Positions 7,779 to 15,330 of a DNA stretch of 64,000 nucleotides are shown here, in pieces; within the stretch, counting starts at the first letter, position 1; each line of letters begins with the position of its first letter. The notes below the pieces were generated by a model. That model had not been told where the DNA came from and made no database searches. It worked only from the letters and a program-made list of their open reading frames with translations. The DNA comes from Phaeobacter sp. QD34_24 (lineage in GTDB: Bacteria; Pseudomonadota; Alphaproteobacteria; Rhodobacterales; Rhodobacteraceae). Made by a program: the position numbers and the translations under genes. The DNA is taken from the NCBI RefSeq assembly GCF_028890115.1, contig NZ_JARCJD010000012.1:1-64000 (forward strand). Reading direction: 5' to 3'.

Positions 7779-8651
7779 ATGACGATCACCATTACAACCG
7801 GGCACCGCCAGGTCACCGATTTCAGCGCCTATCTTGAGGATTACACCGAAAACTTCGAAGCAGCCGGACGCGGTGCCTTCTCGAACGGGGTCACCGGCGA
7901 CTATGCCCGCTCCGAAGCGGAACTTGGCGAAACCGCCGATGACAGTGCCCAGGCCTATATCATGCGGGACGAAGTCACCTACAGCATGAGCACCCACACG
8001 CTGAGCGGGTCGGTCAATCAGGTCGAATTCGGATACGGGGCAACAGCAACCGAGGGCGCAGGCGGCACGGCGCTTGAACTGGAACAGCTGGATTACTCCA
8101 TCGAGTTTTCCCCTGCCGTCACCGGCAGCGATCTGATCTATGCCGTCATCAATGCCGATCTGGCCGAGCTGGTCAACCACCTGAAGGATGACGACATTCT
8201 CTTCAAAGGCGCGGCGGGCAAGGATGTCTTCACCGGCTATGCCAACGATGACACCCTGAAGGGCTTCAAGGGGGCCGACAAACTGTCTGGCGGCAAGGGC
8301 GACGACACCCTGCTGGGCGGCGGCGGCAAGGATCTCTTGCGCGGCGGTGAAGGCGACGACGCCCTGAACGGCGGCAAGGGCAACGACAAGATCTTCGGCG
8401 GCTCCGGGTCCGACACCTTCGTCTTTGCCGGAGAGTTCGGCCGCGATGTCATTCGGGATTTCGAAACCGGTGTGGATCAGCTGGATCTCTCCGCCCTGAT
8501 GGATGAGGCAGGCAGCCTGCAGGACTTCAAGGACGCAAGCCGCGAAGCCAATGGCAACGTGATCTACGACCTTGGCGACGACGGGCAGAATGTCATCGTC
8601 CTGAAAGGTGTCAGCCTGGACGACCTGTCGGCAAGCGACTTCATCTTCTGA
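7779..8651 (+). CDS. Hemophore (HasA)-like domain fused to RTX calcium-binding repeats
   Basis: The protein has 290 residues. Residues 1-115 resemble the HasA hemophore: an opening like DFSAYLEDYTENF, a segment EVTYSMSTHTLSG that parallels the HasA region carrying the haem ligand Tyr75 and its partner His83 (here Tyr68 and His73), then a strand like VNQVEFGYG. Residues about 143-215 are glycine-aspartate RTX nonapeptides. The C-terminus SASDFIF suits type I secretion. No signal peptide is present. HasA proteins are secreted to capture haem, so extracellular haem binding is the inferred role. ATG 7779 is preferred for AGGAG at 7769-7773; GTG 7731 is an alternative. No HasR receptor or type I exporter is in the window. 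The HasA likeness was judged by eye. Confidence 0.78.
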   Translation: MTITITTGHRQVTDFSAYLEDYTENFEAAGRGAFSNGVTGDYARSEAELGETADDSAQAYIMRDEVTYSMSTHTLSGSVNQVEFGYGATATEGAGGTALELEQLDYSIEFSPAVTGSDLIYAVINADLAELVNHLKDDDILFKGAAGKDVFTGYANDDTLKGFKGADKLSGGKGDDTLLGGGGKDLLRGGEGDDALNGGKGNDKIFGGSGSDTFVFAGEFGRDVIRDFETGVDQLDLSALMDEAGSLQDFKDASREANGNVIYDLGDDGQNVIVLKGVSLDDLSASDFIF

Positions 8652-8667
8652 TCCTCGGATCTGTTCT

Positions 8668-8698
8668 CCTACCCCTTCGTTCTTTGCGAGGGGGTAGG
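8668..8698 (+). terminator. Hairpin after the hemophore-RTX gene
   Basis: CCTACCCC (8668-8675) pairs with GGGGTAGG (8691-8698), 17 bases after the stop codon. No T run follows, so termination is plausible but not certain. Confidence 0.5.
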
Positions 8699-8802
8699 CC
8701 TATCCGCCTGTATTCGCGGCCCGATGCATGCGTCCGGCAATGGACAGGCTGCGCGCTTCGGGGCATATGGGGTGACATTGAAACCCGTTCAGGCCGCGCC
8801 CC

Positions 8803-9054
8803 TTGCAGATCAGACTGGAAAAATTCGACCACCACGGCGGGCGCCATCGCTATTGCGTGCTGAGCCTGAGCCAGACCCTGTTTGGCGATTGGTGCGTCAG
8901 CCAGGCCCTGGGGCCGATCGCCGCCCCCGGCGGGCGGGAACGGCGCAGCTATTTCAGCCACCACGGCGAGGCGCTGCAGCTGTTCGAGGCCGCGCGGGAC
9001 CACCACCTTGGCCGCGGCTATGTGCCGATCCCGGTGCAACTGGGGCTGCTTTGA
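8803..9054 (+). CDS. Small WGR-domain protein
   Basis: The 83-residue protein is essentially one WGR domain: LEKFDHHGGRHRYCVLSLSQ, then LFGDWCVSQALGPIAAPGGR and a C-terminal EALQLFEAARDHHLGRGY. WGR domains occur in PARP enzymes and in free-standing bacterial proteins, where they are thought to bind nucleic acid; the role here is unknown. The tryptophan of the WG(R) signature is kept, but the family motif itself is altered. The only plausible start is TTG 8803, since the frame is closed by TGA at 8779. It ends tail to tail with the DUF2147 gene. Confidence 0.72.
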   Translation: MQIRLEKFDHHGGRHRYCVLSLSQTLFGDWCVSQALGPIAAPGGRERRSYFSHHGEALQLFEAARDHHLGRGYVPIPVQLGLL

Positions 9055-9078
9055 TGTGCAGCAGCCAGCCCCGCCCGA

Positions 9079-9477
9079 TCAGTTGACGCGTGTCCAGGTC
9101 TGGCCACGGCAGATCAACCCGCCGGCAACACAGCCCTTCACCTCCAGCTGGTTGCCATTCAGCGACATCTTGGACTTATAGGTCTTGTCCGCATCCGGCG
9201 CCCAGATCTTGCCACCGGAATAGCTGCCGTTGCCGTCAGCTTTCATGTCCCAGATCAGCCGCTTGCCGAGGTGTTCATAATCGGCTGTCACCCCGCCCCC
9301 GGCGCCATAGGCCTTGGCGATAGTGCCGCAGATGCTGGCACCGCAAGGGGCGATATCCACGTGCAGGTAGCCGCCTTCCTCGCCCTCCTGGGTTTTCCAC
9401 TTGCCCGCAACCTGATCGGCCCAGGCGCCGGTGGCCAGTGTCAGCGCCATCGCCACCCCGTATGTGAATGTCTTCAT
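9079..9477 (-). CDS. DUF2147 periplasmic protein
   Basis: The 132-residue protein has a signal peptide (MKTFTYGVAMALTLATGAWA, cleavage before DQVAGKW). The mature part is a lipocalin-like DUF2147 beta barrel: GKWKTQEGEEGGYLHVDI, then two cysteines in CGASICGTI, and GGKIWAPDADKTYKSKMSL. Another pair of cysteines near the C-terminus (GCVAGGLICRGQ) could form a disulfide. The family has no assigned function. GGAGGATAG stands just before ATG 9477. It lies between a WGR gene and hisA on the opposite strand. Confidence 0.87.
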   Translation of the reverse strand: MKTFTYGVAMALTLATGAWADQVAGKWKTQEGEEGGYLHVDIAPCGASICGTIAKAYGAGGGVTADYEHLGKRLIWDMKADGNGSYSGGKIWAPDADKTYKSKMSLNGNQLEVKGCVAGGLICRGQTWTRVN

Positions 9478-9637
9478 GGTCTATCCTCCCTCTTTGATCC
9501 CAGTTTGGCGCGACAGCCCCGTTTCAGGCAAGGTTGACTTTGGGTCGCGTTGCAATCCCGGCGCCTGCCTGCCATAGAACCGGCAAAACCCTGCCACTTC
9601 TCAGGGCCGCCCCTGACAGATCACAAGGACCCTCGAC

Positions 9638-10360
9638 ATGATCCTTTACCCCGCAATCGACCTCAAGGATGGCCAGGCCGTGCGCCTTCTGCACGGGGAC
9701 ATGGACAAGACCACCGTGTTCAACGACAACCCCGCCGCCCAGGCGCTGGAGTTCGTCGCGGCGGGCTGTGCATGGCTGCACCTCGTGGACCTGAACGGTG
9801 CCTTTGCAGGCGAGCCGGTCAACGCCGCCCCGGTCGAGGAGATCCTGAAACAGTGCAAGGTCCCCGCGCAGCTGGGCGGCGGCATCCGCGACATGAAAAC
9901 CATCGAGAACTGGATCGACAAGGGGCTGGCGCGCGTGATCCTGGGCACCGTGGCGGTCGAGAACCCCGATCTGGTGCGCGAGGCCGCACGTGAATTCCCC
10001 GGCAAGGTCGCCGTCGGCATCGACGCCCGCAACGGCCGCGTCGCCACCAAGGGCTGGGCTGAGGAAACCGATGTGATGGTCACCGATCTGGCAAAATCCT
10101 TCGAGGACGCAGGCGTCGCCGCCATCATCTATACCGACATCATGCGCGATGGTGCCATGAAGGGACCGAATGTGGAGGCGACAGCGGAACTTGCCAATGC
10201 GGTCTCGATCCCGGTCATCGCTTCGGGCGGGGTGTCCTCACTAGATGACCTGCGCGCGCTGAAATCCTGCGGCGCGCCACTGAACGGCGCCATCTCGGGC
10301 CGCGCGCTCTATGATGGCGCCATCGATCTGGGTGAGGCGCTGGCACTGTTGAAAGACTGA
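9638..10360 (+). CDS. hisA: ProFAR isomerase
   Basis: HisA opens the ribose ring of ProFAR to give PRFAR, the substrate of HisF/HisH. The 240-residue TIM barrel has the catalytic aspartates Asp8 (PAIDLKDG) and Asp129 (VGIDARNG), and the phosphate-binding glycine loops QLGGGIRD and ASGGVSS. AAGGA at 9625-9629 precedes ATG 9638. It continues the his cluster after a 3.6-kb run of unrelated genes and ends at a strong terminator. Confidence 0.97.
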   Translation: MILYPAIDLKDGQAVRLLHGDMDKTTVFNDNPAAQALEFVAAGCAWLHLVDLNGAFAGEPVNAAPVEEILKQCKVPAQLGGGIRDMKTIENWIDKGLARVILGTVAVENPDLVREAAREFPGKVAVGIDARNGRVATKGWAEETDVMVTDLAKSFEDAGVAAIIYTDIMRDGAMKGPNVEATAELANAVSIPVIASGGVSSLDDLRALKSCGAPLNGAISGRALYDGAIDLGEALALLKD

Positions 10361-10394
10361 CCCTACAGCGCCAAAGCAAAGCGGCTTTCAAATC

Positions 10395-10430
10395 AGACCC
10401 GGTTGCCCTGCGGCACCGGGTCTCTTTGTC
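10395..10430 (+). terminator. Rho-independent terminator after hisA
   Basis: AGACCCGGT (10395-10403) pairs with ACCGGGTCT (10415-10423) and is followed by CTTTGTCTT. If active, it separates hisA from hisF transcription at least in part. Confidence 0.75.
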
Positions 10431-10508
10431 TTGCCTGTCCAACTGCGGTTGACTGCCCCTATTGATTGATCAGACAGGTGCCCGACGGTCGCTATTTCGA
10501 AAACCCCA

Positions 10509-10988
10509 TTGCCCGGACACGCTCGCCTTTGGCAGGAGGTTCAGCCCGGAGATTTCATCGACGGATACGCCGTTCAAAGCCCCCTTTCGCCCCGCGCCGC
10601 TGCCGATCTGGGTTTGACCCTGCCGAACTGGGGGCAGGCGCTGCTGAACTGGGGGCAGGCGCTGCTGAAGCTGCGCAACCGTATCGTGGCTCCCCTCGGT
10701 CTCAAGACCGGCGTCTCTGACCAAGGTGCGGATGCGATCTTTCCTGTGGTCCATAAAGACGCGCGGGAGTTGATCCTGGGCACGAACGACCGGCACCTCG
10801 ATTTCCGCATCTGCGTGATGCAGGAGGCAGGCCGCATCCACATGGCGACCTGGGTTCATCGCAACAACCTTCTGGGGCGCTTCTACCTCATGGCGGTGAT
10901 GCCCTTTCACGTGCTGATCGTGCGCGATTCGATGCGCCGCATCGCCAGACACTCCGCCCCGATTGCATCCGGGCCCCGCGGTCAGTAA
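10509..10988 (+). CDS. DUF2867 family protein with uncertain start
   Basis: About 159 residues match DUF2867: HARLWQEVQPGDFIDGYAV, LRNRIVAPLGLKT, LILGTNDRHLDFRICV and the tail VLIVRDSMRRIA. The family has no established function. Two oddities are seen. First, the frame opens after TGA at 10467-10469 and has no ATG or GTG start; TTG 10509 is the only ordinary candidate, although family-like residues (PTVAISKTPLPG) lie upstream of it. Second, 21 bases are repeated exactly in frame at 10626-10646 and 10647-10667, doubling NWGQALL. The gene sits between hisA and hisF. It may be functional or in early decay. Confidence 0.7.
   Translation: MPGHARLWQEVQPGDFIDGYAVQSPLSPRAAADLGLTLPNWGQALLNWGQALLKLRNRIVAPLGLKTGVSDQGADAIFPVVHKDARELILGTNDRHLDFRICVMQEAGRIHMATWVHRNNLLGRFYLMAVMPFHVLIVRDSMRRIARHSAPIASGPRGQ
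10626..10667 (+). repeat. 21-base perfect tandem duplication inside the DUF2867 gene
   Basis: The unit AACTGGGGGCAGGCGCTGCT plus G occurs twice back to back and in frame, giving NWGQALL twice. A short polymerase-slippage duplication is the likely origin. Confidence 0.9.
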
Positions 10989-11027
10989 AGACAGAGCAAC
11001 ACTGCCGCGATCAAGGGCCAATACCTA

Positions 11028-11789
11028 ATGTTGAAAACCCGCATCATCCCCTGTCTCGATGTTGCCGATGGCCGCGTGGTCAAGGGCGTGAACTTCGTCG
11101 GTCTGCGCGACGCGGGCGATCCGGTGGAGGCCGCCAAGGCCTATGATGCAGCCGGCGCCGACGAGATCTGCTTTCTCGACATCCACGCCACCCATGAAAA
11201 CCGCGGCACCATGTTCGACATGGTGCGCCGCACCGCCGAACAATGTTTCGTGCCGCTGACCGTGGGCGGCGGCGTGCGCAGCAAGGACGACGTGCGCGCA
11301 CTGCTGCTGGCGGGTGCGGACAAGGTCTCCTTCAACTCCGCCGCCGTCGCCAACCCCGACGTGGTGGCCGAGGCCGCCGCGCAATTCGGCAGCCAGTGCA
11401 TCGTGGTGGCGATCGACGCAAAGACCGTCGCGCCGGGCAAATGGGAGATCTTCACCCATGGCGGACGCCGCGAAACCGGCATCGACGCGGTGGAATTCGC
11501 CAAGACCGTGGTGGCCAAGGGTGCGGGCGAGATCCTCTTGACCTCGATGGACCGGGACGGCACCAAATCCGGCTTCAACCTGCCCCTCACGCGCGCCATT
11601 TCCGATGCCGTGGATGTGCCGGTGATCGCCTCGGGCGGCGTTGGCACGCTCGATCACCTGGTAGAAGGCGTCACCGAAGGTGGAGCATCGGCGGTGCTGG
11701 CCGCCTCGATCTTCCATTTCGGGGAATACACCATCCAGGAGGCCAAGGAGCACATGGCCGCCGCCGGTATCCCGATGCGGTTGAGCTGA
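11028..11789 (+). CDS. hisF: Imidazole glycerol phosphate synthase, cyclase subunit
   Basis: HisF uses ammonia from HisH to convert PRFAR to imidazole glycerol phosphate and AICAR, which feeds purine synthesis. The 253-residue TIM barrel has both catalytic aspartates, Asp11 (IPCLDVADG) and Asp130 (VVAIDAKT), and the phosphate loops TVGGGVRS and ASGGVGT. The start ATG 11028 gives the canonical [12 protein letters not shown]. No strong Shine-Dalgarno sequence is visible before it. hisE follows after 11 bases. Confidence 0.97.
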   Translation: MLKTRIIPCLDVADGRVVKGVNFVGLRDAGDPVEAAKAYDAAGADEICFLDIHATHENRGTMFDMVRRTAEQCFVPLTVGGGVRSKDDVRALLLAGADKVSFNSAAVANPDVVAEAAAQFGSQCIVVAIDAKTVAPGKWEIFTHGGRRETGIDAVEFAKTVVAKGAGEILLTSMDRDGTKSGFNLPLTRAISDAVDVPVIASGGVGTLDHLVEGVTEGGASAVLAASIFHFGEYTIQEAKEHMAAAGIPMRLS

Positions 11790-11800
11790 AAGGGAAAGTG

Positions 11801-12118
11801 ATGAGCCTCTTACACGACCTCGAAGCCACCATCCTCTCCCGCAAGGGCGCCGATCCCGACACCTCCTGGACAGCAAAACTCCTGTCCAAGGGCCCCGAAA
11901 AATGCGCCGAGAAATTCGGCGAGGAAGCCATCGAGGCCATCATCGAGGCGGTGAAGGACGACAAGGCGAAACTCGCCAGCGAAGGCGCCGATGTGCTCTA
12001 TCATTTCCTGGTGATGCTGGCCGCCCGCGACGTGGCGCTGGACGATGTACTTGCAGTCCTGGCTGAGCGTCAGGGCCTCAGCGGCATCGCAGAAAAGGCT
12101 GCCCGTCCAAAGGGCTGA
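11801..12118 (+). CDS. hisE: Phosphoribosyl-ATP pyrophosphatase
   Basis: HisE hydrolyses phosphoribosyl-ATP to phosphoribosyl-AMP, the second step of histidine synthesis. The 105-residue all-alpha MazG-like protein has the metal-binding pattern KCAEKFGEEAIEAIIEAVKDD and LYHFLVMLA. It stands alone rather than fused to HisI. It starts 11 bases after hisF, with AAAGGGAAAG before ATG 11801, so the two are co-transcribed. Confidence 0.95.
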   Translation: MSLLHDLEATILSRKGADPDTSWTAKLLSKGPEKCAEKFGEEAIEAIIEAVKDDKAKLASEGADVLYHFLVMLAARDVALDDVLAVLAERQGLSGIAEKAARPKG

Positions 12119-12488
12119 CCCCACACCCGGAGCGCAAGCAAGGAAGCCCTCCCGCGCCTGCGGATGCCCCGGCTCCGCCGGAAACCTCCTGGCCGCCTTG
12201 GGCCCGGCAGCGCGCCAGAGGCGCCCTGCGCCCACGCGAGATAGAGACCGCCCCCCGATCTGATCCGGGTCAAGGGCCGCGCCTGCGGCCGCGCGGCACG
12301 CGCGGTTCACCCTTGAGGCGGTTCTGATCGGAGATAAACTCGATATGGCGCTTCAGGGCAGACCTGCCCCTGAAGCGCCTCTCAGCGACAAGAACCGCCG
12401 CGCGCCAGCGCGGCGCGCGGCCCAACGGGAGCCTGCCGATCTATGATCTGCAAGGCGACGGACGGGAGCCCTCCCCTGCCCGCAGCCC
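12119..12488. other. GC-rich, hairpin-rich non-coding gap
   Basis: No supported gene is seen. Two strong stems occur: GCGCTTCAGGG/CCCTGAAGCGC at 12348-12378 and GCCGCGCGCC/GGCGCGCGGC at 12397-12421. Neither is followed by a T tract. The gap lies between hisE (rightward) and the CoA-binding gene (leftward), so these stems may end both transcripts. A repeat element or small RNA is also possible. Confidence 0.5.
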
Positions 12489-12959
12489 CTAAAGTTTCGA
12501 GGAAATGATCCCGGTGGCAAAACCACCCATGCGCAGCTCTCCGAACAGGCGCTGGTATTCGATCTTGGGACAGCGGTTCTGGATCACATCGACCCCGCGT
12601 GCCTCGGCCTGAGCCGCGGCTTCGGCATGCTGCACACCGATCTGCATCCAGATGGTCTGCAGGTCCGGGAACACGTCCAGCGCCTCTTCCACGATCGCAG
12701 GCACCGCCTCGGACTTGCGGAAGATATCGACCATATCCACCGGCACATCGATCTCCGACAGGCTGGCACGCACGGTCTCTCCGAACAGCCTCTTGCCCGC
12801 ATGGCCCGGATTGACCGGGATCAACCGATACCCCTTGAGGCTCAGATAACGCGCCACATAGTAGCTCGGGCGCACCGGATTCGTCGAAACGCCCACCACG
12901 GCCACCGTCCGGGTGCGTTTCAGGATCTTGCGCAGATGGTCGTCGCTATAGTCGGTCAT
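12489..12959 (-). CDS. CoA-binding (YccU-type) protein
   Basis: The 156-residue protein is a single Rossmann-fold CoA-binding domain like the N-terminal part of succinyl-CoA synthetase alpha. The nucleotide loop is VAVVGVSTNPVRPSYYV (about residues 18-34), followed by PVNPGHAGK and WMQIGVQHAEAAAQAEARGV with NRCPKIEYQRL at the end. This family binds CoA in structures, but its role is unknown. It is transcribed toward hisE and stands alone. Confidence 0.88.
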   Translation of the reverse strand: MTDYSDDHLRKILKRTRTVAVVGVSTNPVRPSYYVARYLSLKGYRLIPVNPGHAGKRLFGETVRASLSEIDVPVDMVDIFRKSEAVPAIVEEALDVFPDLQTIWMQIGVQHAEAAAQAEARGVDVIQNRCPKIEYQRLFGELRMGGFATGIISSKL

Positions 12960-13053
12960 GGCCAGACCCTACTGCGCAACCTGCCTGCGGAAAACCCGAA
13001 TTCGACCGCGCCACCGCCTCGAAACACTGCCAGGCATGACATACACGCTCCCA

Positions 13054-13084
13054 ACAAAAAAACGCCCGGGACAGTTCCCGGGCG
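13054..13084 (-). terminator. Rho-independent terminator on the minus strand
   Basis: CGCCCGGGA (13063-13071) pairs with TCCCGGGCG (13076-13084), loop CAGT. On the minus strand it is followed by seven T residues. It lies about 100 bases after the stop codon of the leftward gene at 13188. Confidence 0.88.
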
Positions 13085-13187
13085 AAAGGTATGGAACGAG
13101 GGACAGTGAAAAAGCTCTCCGGTTGTTCCACTCCGAAGGCCTGATCTTCATGTGGGGGGCGCGACGGCCGATTTAAAGAGGCATCCG

Positions 13188-13661
13188 CTACTGTCGCAGC
13201 AGCCGGGGCCAATGGTCGCGGGCCTCGGCAATCATCTGACCGGCCCCTGCCCGCCACAGATCGCGCGCAGCAGCGCTGTGCAACAGGAACAACTCCCCAT
13301 CGACAATCACCCAGACCTGCGGATCGCCACTGCTCAACCGCCCCTTCGACATGGCATAGGCGCAGTAGCCGCCGAACCTGGGCGCATAGGCGCGCGGGTT
13401 CATCTCGAACCGCAACTGGTTGCTTGCAGAGGCGAACCTCCAGGTAACCCCTTTCCAGGTCACGGAATATCGCAACTCTCCGGCCACCGCATTGCCGCTT
13501 TCGAAATAGGCAACCGTGTCAAAGCCACCAATGGCAATCCCTTCGCGGGATGAAAACAGCATCATGTCGGCCATGGCCGGTTTCGGCTCCAGCCATGAGA
13601 CCAGGCCAGCAAGCAGAAGGCACAGGCGTAAAACCAGGGGACGCAGGATCAAGTGGCGCAC
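13188..13661 (-). CDS. Exported YHS-like domain protein
   Basis: A start at GTG 13661 gives 157 residues, with a hydrophobic signal sequence (LRPLVLRLCLLLAGLVSW) and a likely cleavage at AMA-DM. The mature part has the YHS-type pattern: GIAIGGFDTVAYF, RFEMNPRAYAPRFGGYCAYA and a SGDPQVWVIVDGELFLLHS segment. In this family the cysteine in GGYCAYA often contacts a metal; copper or another metal is possible but not shown. An in-frame ATG at 13703 would extend the N-terminus with residues that do not look like a signal peptide. Confidence 0.8.
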   Translation of the reverse strand: MRHLILRPLVLRLCLLLAGLVSWLEPKPAMADMMLFSSREGIAIGGFDTVAYFESGNAVAGELRYSVTWKGVTWRFASASNQLRFEMNPRAYAPRFGGYCAYAMSKGRLSSGDPQVWVIVDGELFLLHSAAARDLWRAGAGQMIAEARDHWPRLLRQ

Positions 13662-13807
13662 TCCACAACAGGGGTCAGGACAGCGACAGTCTGCCCCAGA
13701 CATATCGCGCTGCAAAGATATGTGACGCAGTTGTGATCGCAAAGGCGGCGCGACGTCCCTCGCGGTGACAGCCCCGTTGCGGCCCGGCCCCAAAAATCGG
13801 CAGGAGA

Positions 13808-14101
13808 TCAGTCGAAGATATCCTCGATCACGTCAAAGGCTTCGGACATCATCTTTTGAAACAGGCTTTTGCGTTTCTTGGGTTTCTTTGCCTTCACCGG
13901 CTTGCGCAGTGGCTTGTCGGGAACCGGCTGATGAGAGACCTTCGGACGGGGCGCGGCCCCGGATACCCCTGCGGGCGCCTTTGCCCCCTGGCCCGGGGTC
14001 AGGGGGCGGGCCTTTTGTGCCGACAGCGGCGCCCCGCAGGTGCCGCAGACCAGGGCCGACACGCCGCCGCCCCGGCCGCCCGAGATAAAGGCCGACTGCA
14101 C
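13808..14101 (-). CDS. Small zinc-ribbon-like protein, start codon uncertain
   Basis: The GTG start at 14101 gives 97 residues with one CGTCG knuckle, a proline/lysine-rich linker and an acidic-hydrophobic tail (FDVIEDIFD). The same frame runs open upstream to TAG and encodes IVHSSIPGGKIISCCYCG, supplying the other CxxC needed for a zinc ribbon. A strong AGGAGG lies 6 bases before an ATC codon at 14155-14153. The true protein may therefore begin at 14155 with a non-standard ATC start (115 residues), or the start has mutated. It lies downstream of rlmB on the same strand. The function is unknown. Confidence 0.65.
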   Translation of the reverse strand: MQSAFISGGRGGGVSALVCGTCGAPLSAQKARPLTPGQGAKAPAGVSGAAPRPKVSHQPVPDKPLRKPVKAKKPKKRKSLFQKMMSEAFDVIEDIFD

Positions 14102-14172
14102 GCCGCAATAGCAGCAGCTGATGATCTTTCCGCCCGGAATGCTCGAATGTACGATGCTTGCCTCCTATGCGC

Positions 14173-14964
14173 TCAGGATCGCTCCTTTGATGCATATAGG
14201 GCGATGGCCGCCGCATTTGAGACGTTGAGCGAGCCAAATCCGCCGCCAAAGTCGATTTTCACCAGGAAATCCACGGTTTCCTTGGTCTTCTGCCGCAGAC
14301 CGGGCCCCTCGGCGCCCAGCACCAGCGCCACCGGCATGTCCTTGCGCCCCTTCAGCACCTGCTCGATGGTCTGCTCGGCCTCACCGTCAAGCCCCAGCAC
14401 CAGAAAGCCCATGTTCTGCAGTTCCACGATGGTGTCGGCGAGGTTGCGCATACGCAGGTAGGGTTGCCGCTCCAGCGCGCCGCTGGCGGTCTTGGCCAGG
14501 GCGCCGGTTTCGGGTGCGGAATGATGGCGGGTGCCGATCACCGCACTGGCGCCCAGAACCTCGGCCGAGCGCAGGATGGCGCCGACGTTGTGCGGGTCGG
14601 TCACCCGGTCCAGCAGCAAAACACGCGGCACCTCGGCACCGATGCAGTTTTCCGCAAGGCCGCCCCAGTTCAGCGGTTTCACCTCCAGCGCCGCCCCCTG
14701 GTGCACCGAACCGGGATCGATCGGCGCCTTGAAACGGCGCGGGTCCACCACCTCGGGTTCGATCCCCGCTTCCGCGATGGCCTCTTCCAGCTTGTTTTTC
14801 GCATTGAGCGTCACGATCAGGCGCAGTTTTTCCCGGGCCGGGTTCATCAGCGCATCGCGCACCGCATGCAGGCCGAACAGCCAGACGGTTTCGCTCACGC
14901 CCGCCTTCTTGGCCTGTTCCTTTTCGATCACCCACTGGGGTTTCTTGGTGGGTTTCTTGGACAT
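14173..14964 (-). CDS. rlmB: 23S rRNA 2'-O-methyltransferase (RlmB/SpoU family)
   Basis: RlmB methylates the 2'-hydroxyl of a guanosine in the peptidyl-transferase region of 23S rRNA (G2251 in E. coli) with S-adenosylmethionine. The 263-residue protein has a lysine-rich start, an N-terminal substrate-binding domain and a trefoil-knot SPOUT domain. The three SpoU motifs are LDRVTDPHNVGAILRSAE, LGAEGPGLRQ and LNVSNAAAIALY. ATG 14964 (MSKKPTKKP) is chosen, with GGAGAG just before it. It is divergent from tRNA-Tyr. Confidence 0.93.
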   Translation of the reverse strand: MSKKPTKKPQWVIEKEQAKKAGVSETVWLFGLHAVRDALMNPAREKLRLIVTLNAKNKLEEAIAEAGIEPEVVDPRRFKAPIDPGSVHQGAALEVKPLNWGGLAENCIGAEVPRVLLLDRVTDPHNVGAILRSAEVLGASAVIGTRHHSAPETGALAKTASGALERQPYLRMRNLADTIVELQNMGFLVLGLDGEAEQTIEQVLKGRKDMPVALVLGAEGPGLRQKTKETVDFLVKIDFGGGFGSLNVSNAAAIALYASKERS

Positions 14965-15020
14965 GGATCTCTCCTGCAAAAGGAATTTCTGGCCAGCGCG
15001 GAAAACTTGGTATTTTCCTG

Positions 15021-15048
15021 TTGACGCCCGTTTGTGGCGCTAGTAATC
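15021..15048 (+). promoter_or_regulatory. Possible promoter of tRNA-Tyr
   Basis: TTGACG at 15021-15026 is a good -35 element and CTAGTAAT near 15040-15047 a weak -10 with short spacing, about 40 bases before the tRNA. The assignment is tentative. Confidence 0.35.
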
Positions 15049-15084
15049 ACGCCTCCACGTCAGGTGCAACACTCACCTGACAGT

Positions 15085-15168
15085 GGGCGACAGGCCGCAA
15101 GGTGTGGCAGGGGACTGTAACTCCCTCGCGGAGACGCACGCCTGGTTCGATTCCAGGGTCGCCCACCA
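15085..15168 (+). tRNA. tRNA-Tyr (anticodon GTA)
   Basis: Acceptor GGGCGAC (15085-15091) pairs with GTCGCCC, then A and an encoded CCA. The anticodon GTA is at 15117-15119. The long variable arm (about TCGCGGAGACGCA) marks a class II tRNA, as expected for bacterial tyrosine. The T arm CCTGG-TTCGATT-CCAGG is intact. Confidence 0.96.
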
Positions 15169-15265
15169 TCTTTCCTCTCTTTGTTCAGATGACTGACAGG
15201 TTACGGGATGATGGTGGCCGCCGCCATCCGGCAGCTTGAGATTTCTTGAACACGGCCCGACAAGC

Positions 15266-15291
15266 AAGAAAAACCCGGACGCAATGCCGGG
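15266..15291 (-). terminator. Rho-independent terminator of the DUF2478 gene
   Basis: CCCGG (15274-15278) pairs with CCGGG (15287-15291). On the minus strand the stem is followed by TTTTTCTT. It lies about 40 bases beyond the stop codon at 15331. Confidence 0.7.
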
Positions 15292-15330
15292 CCATCTCTT
15301 TGAAATTATTATCATATCAGAGACTGAAGC

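Noticed and set aside
11028-12118. A hisF-hisE fusion or frameshift
   Set aside because: A long frame crosses from hisF into hisE in another phase by chance. Both genes have their own intact starts, stops and motifs.
15073-15315. A minus-strand frame covering tRNA-Tyr
   Set aside because: It overlaps the tRNA completely, and its peptide (ATLESNQACVSARELQSPATPC) is the common mistranslation of tRNA sequence.
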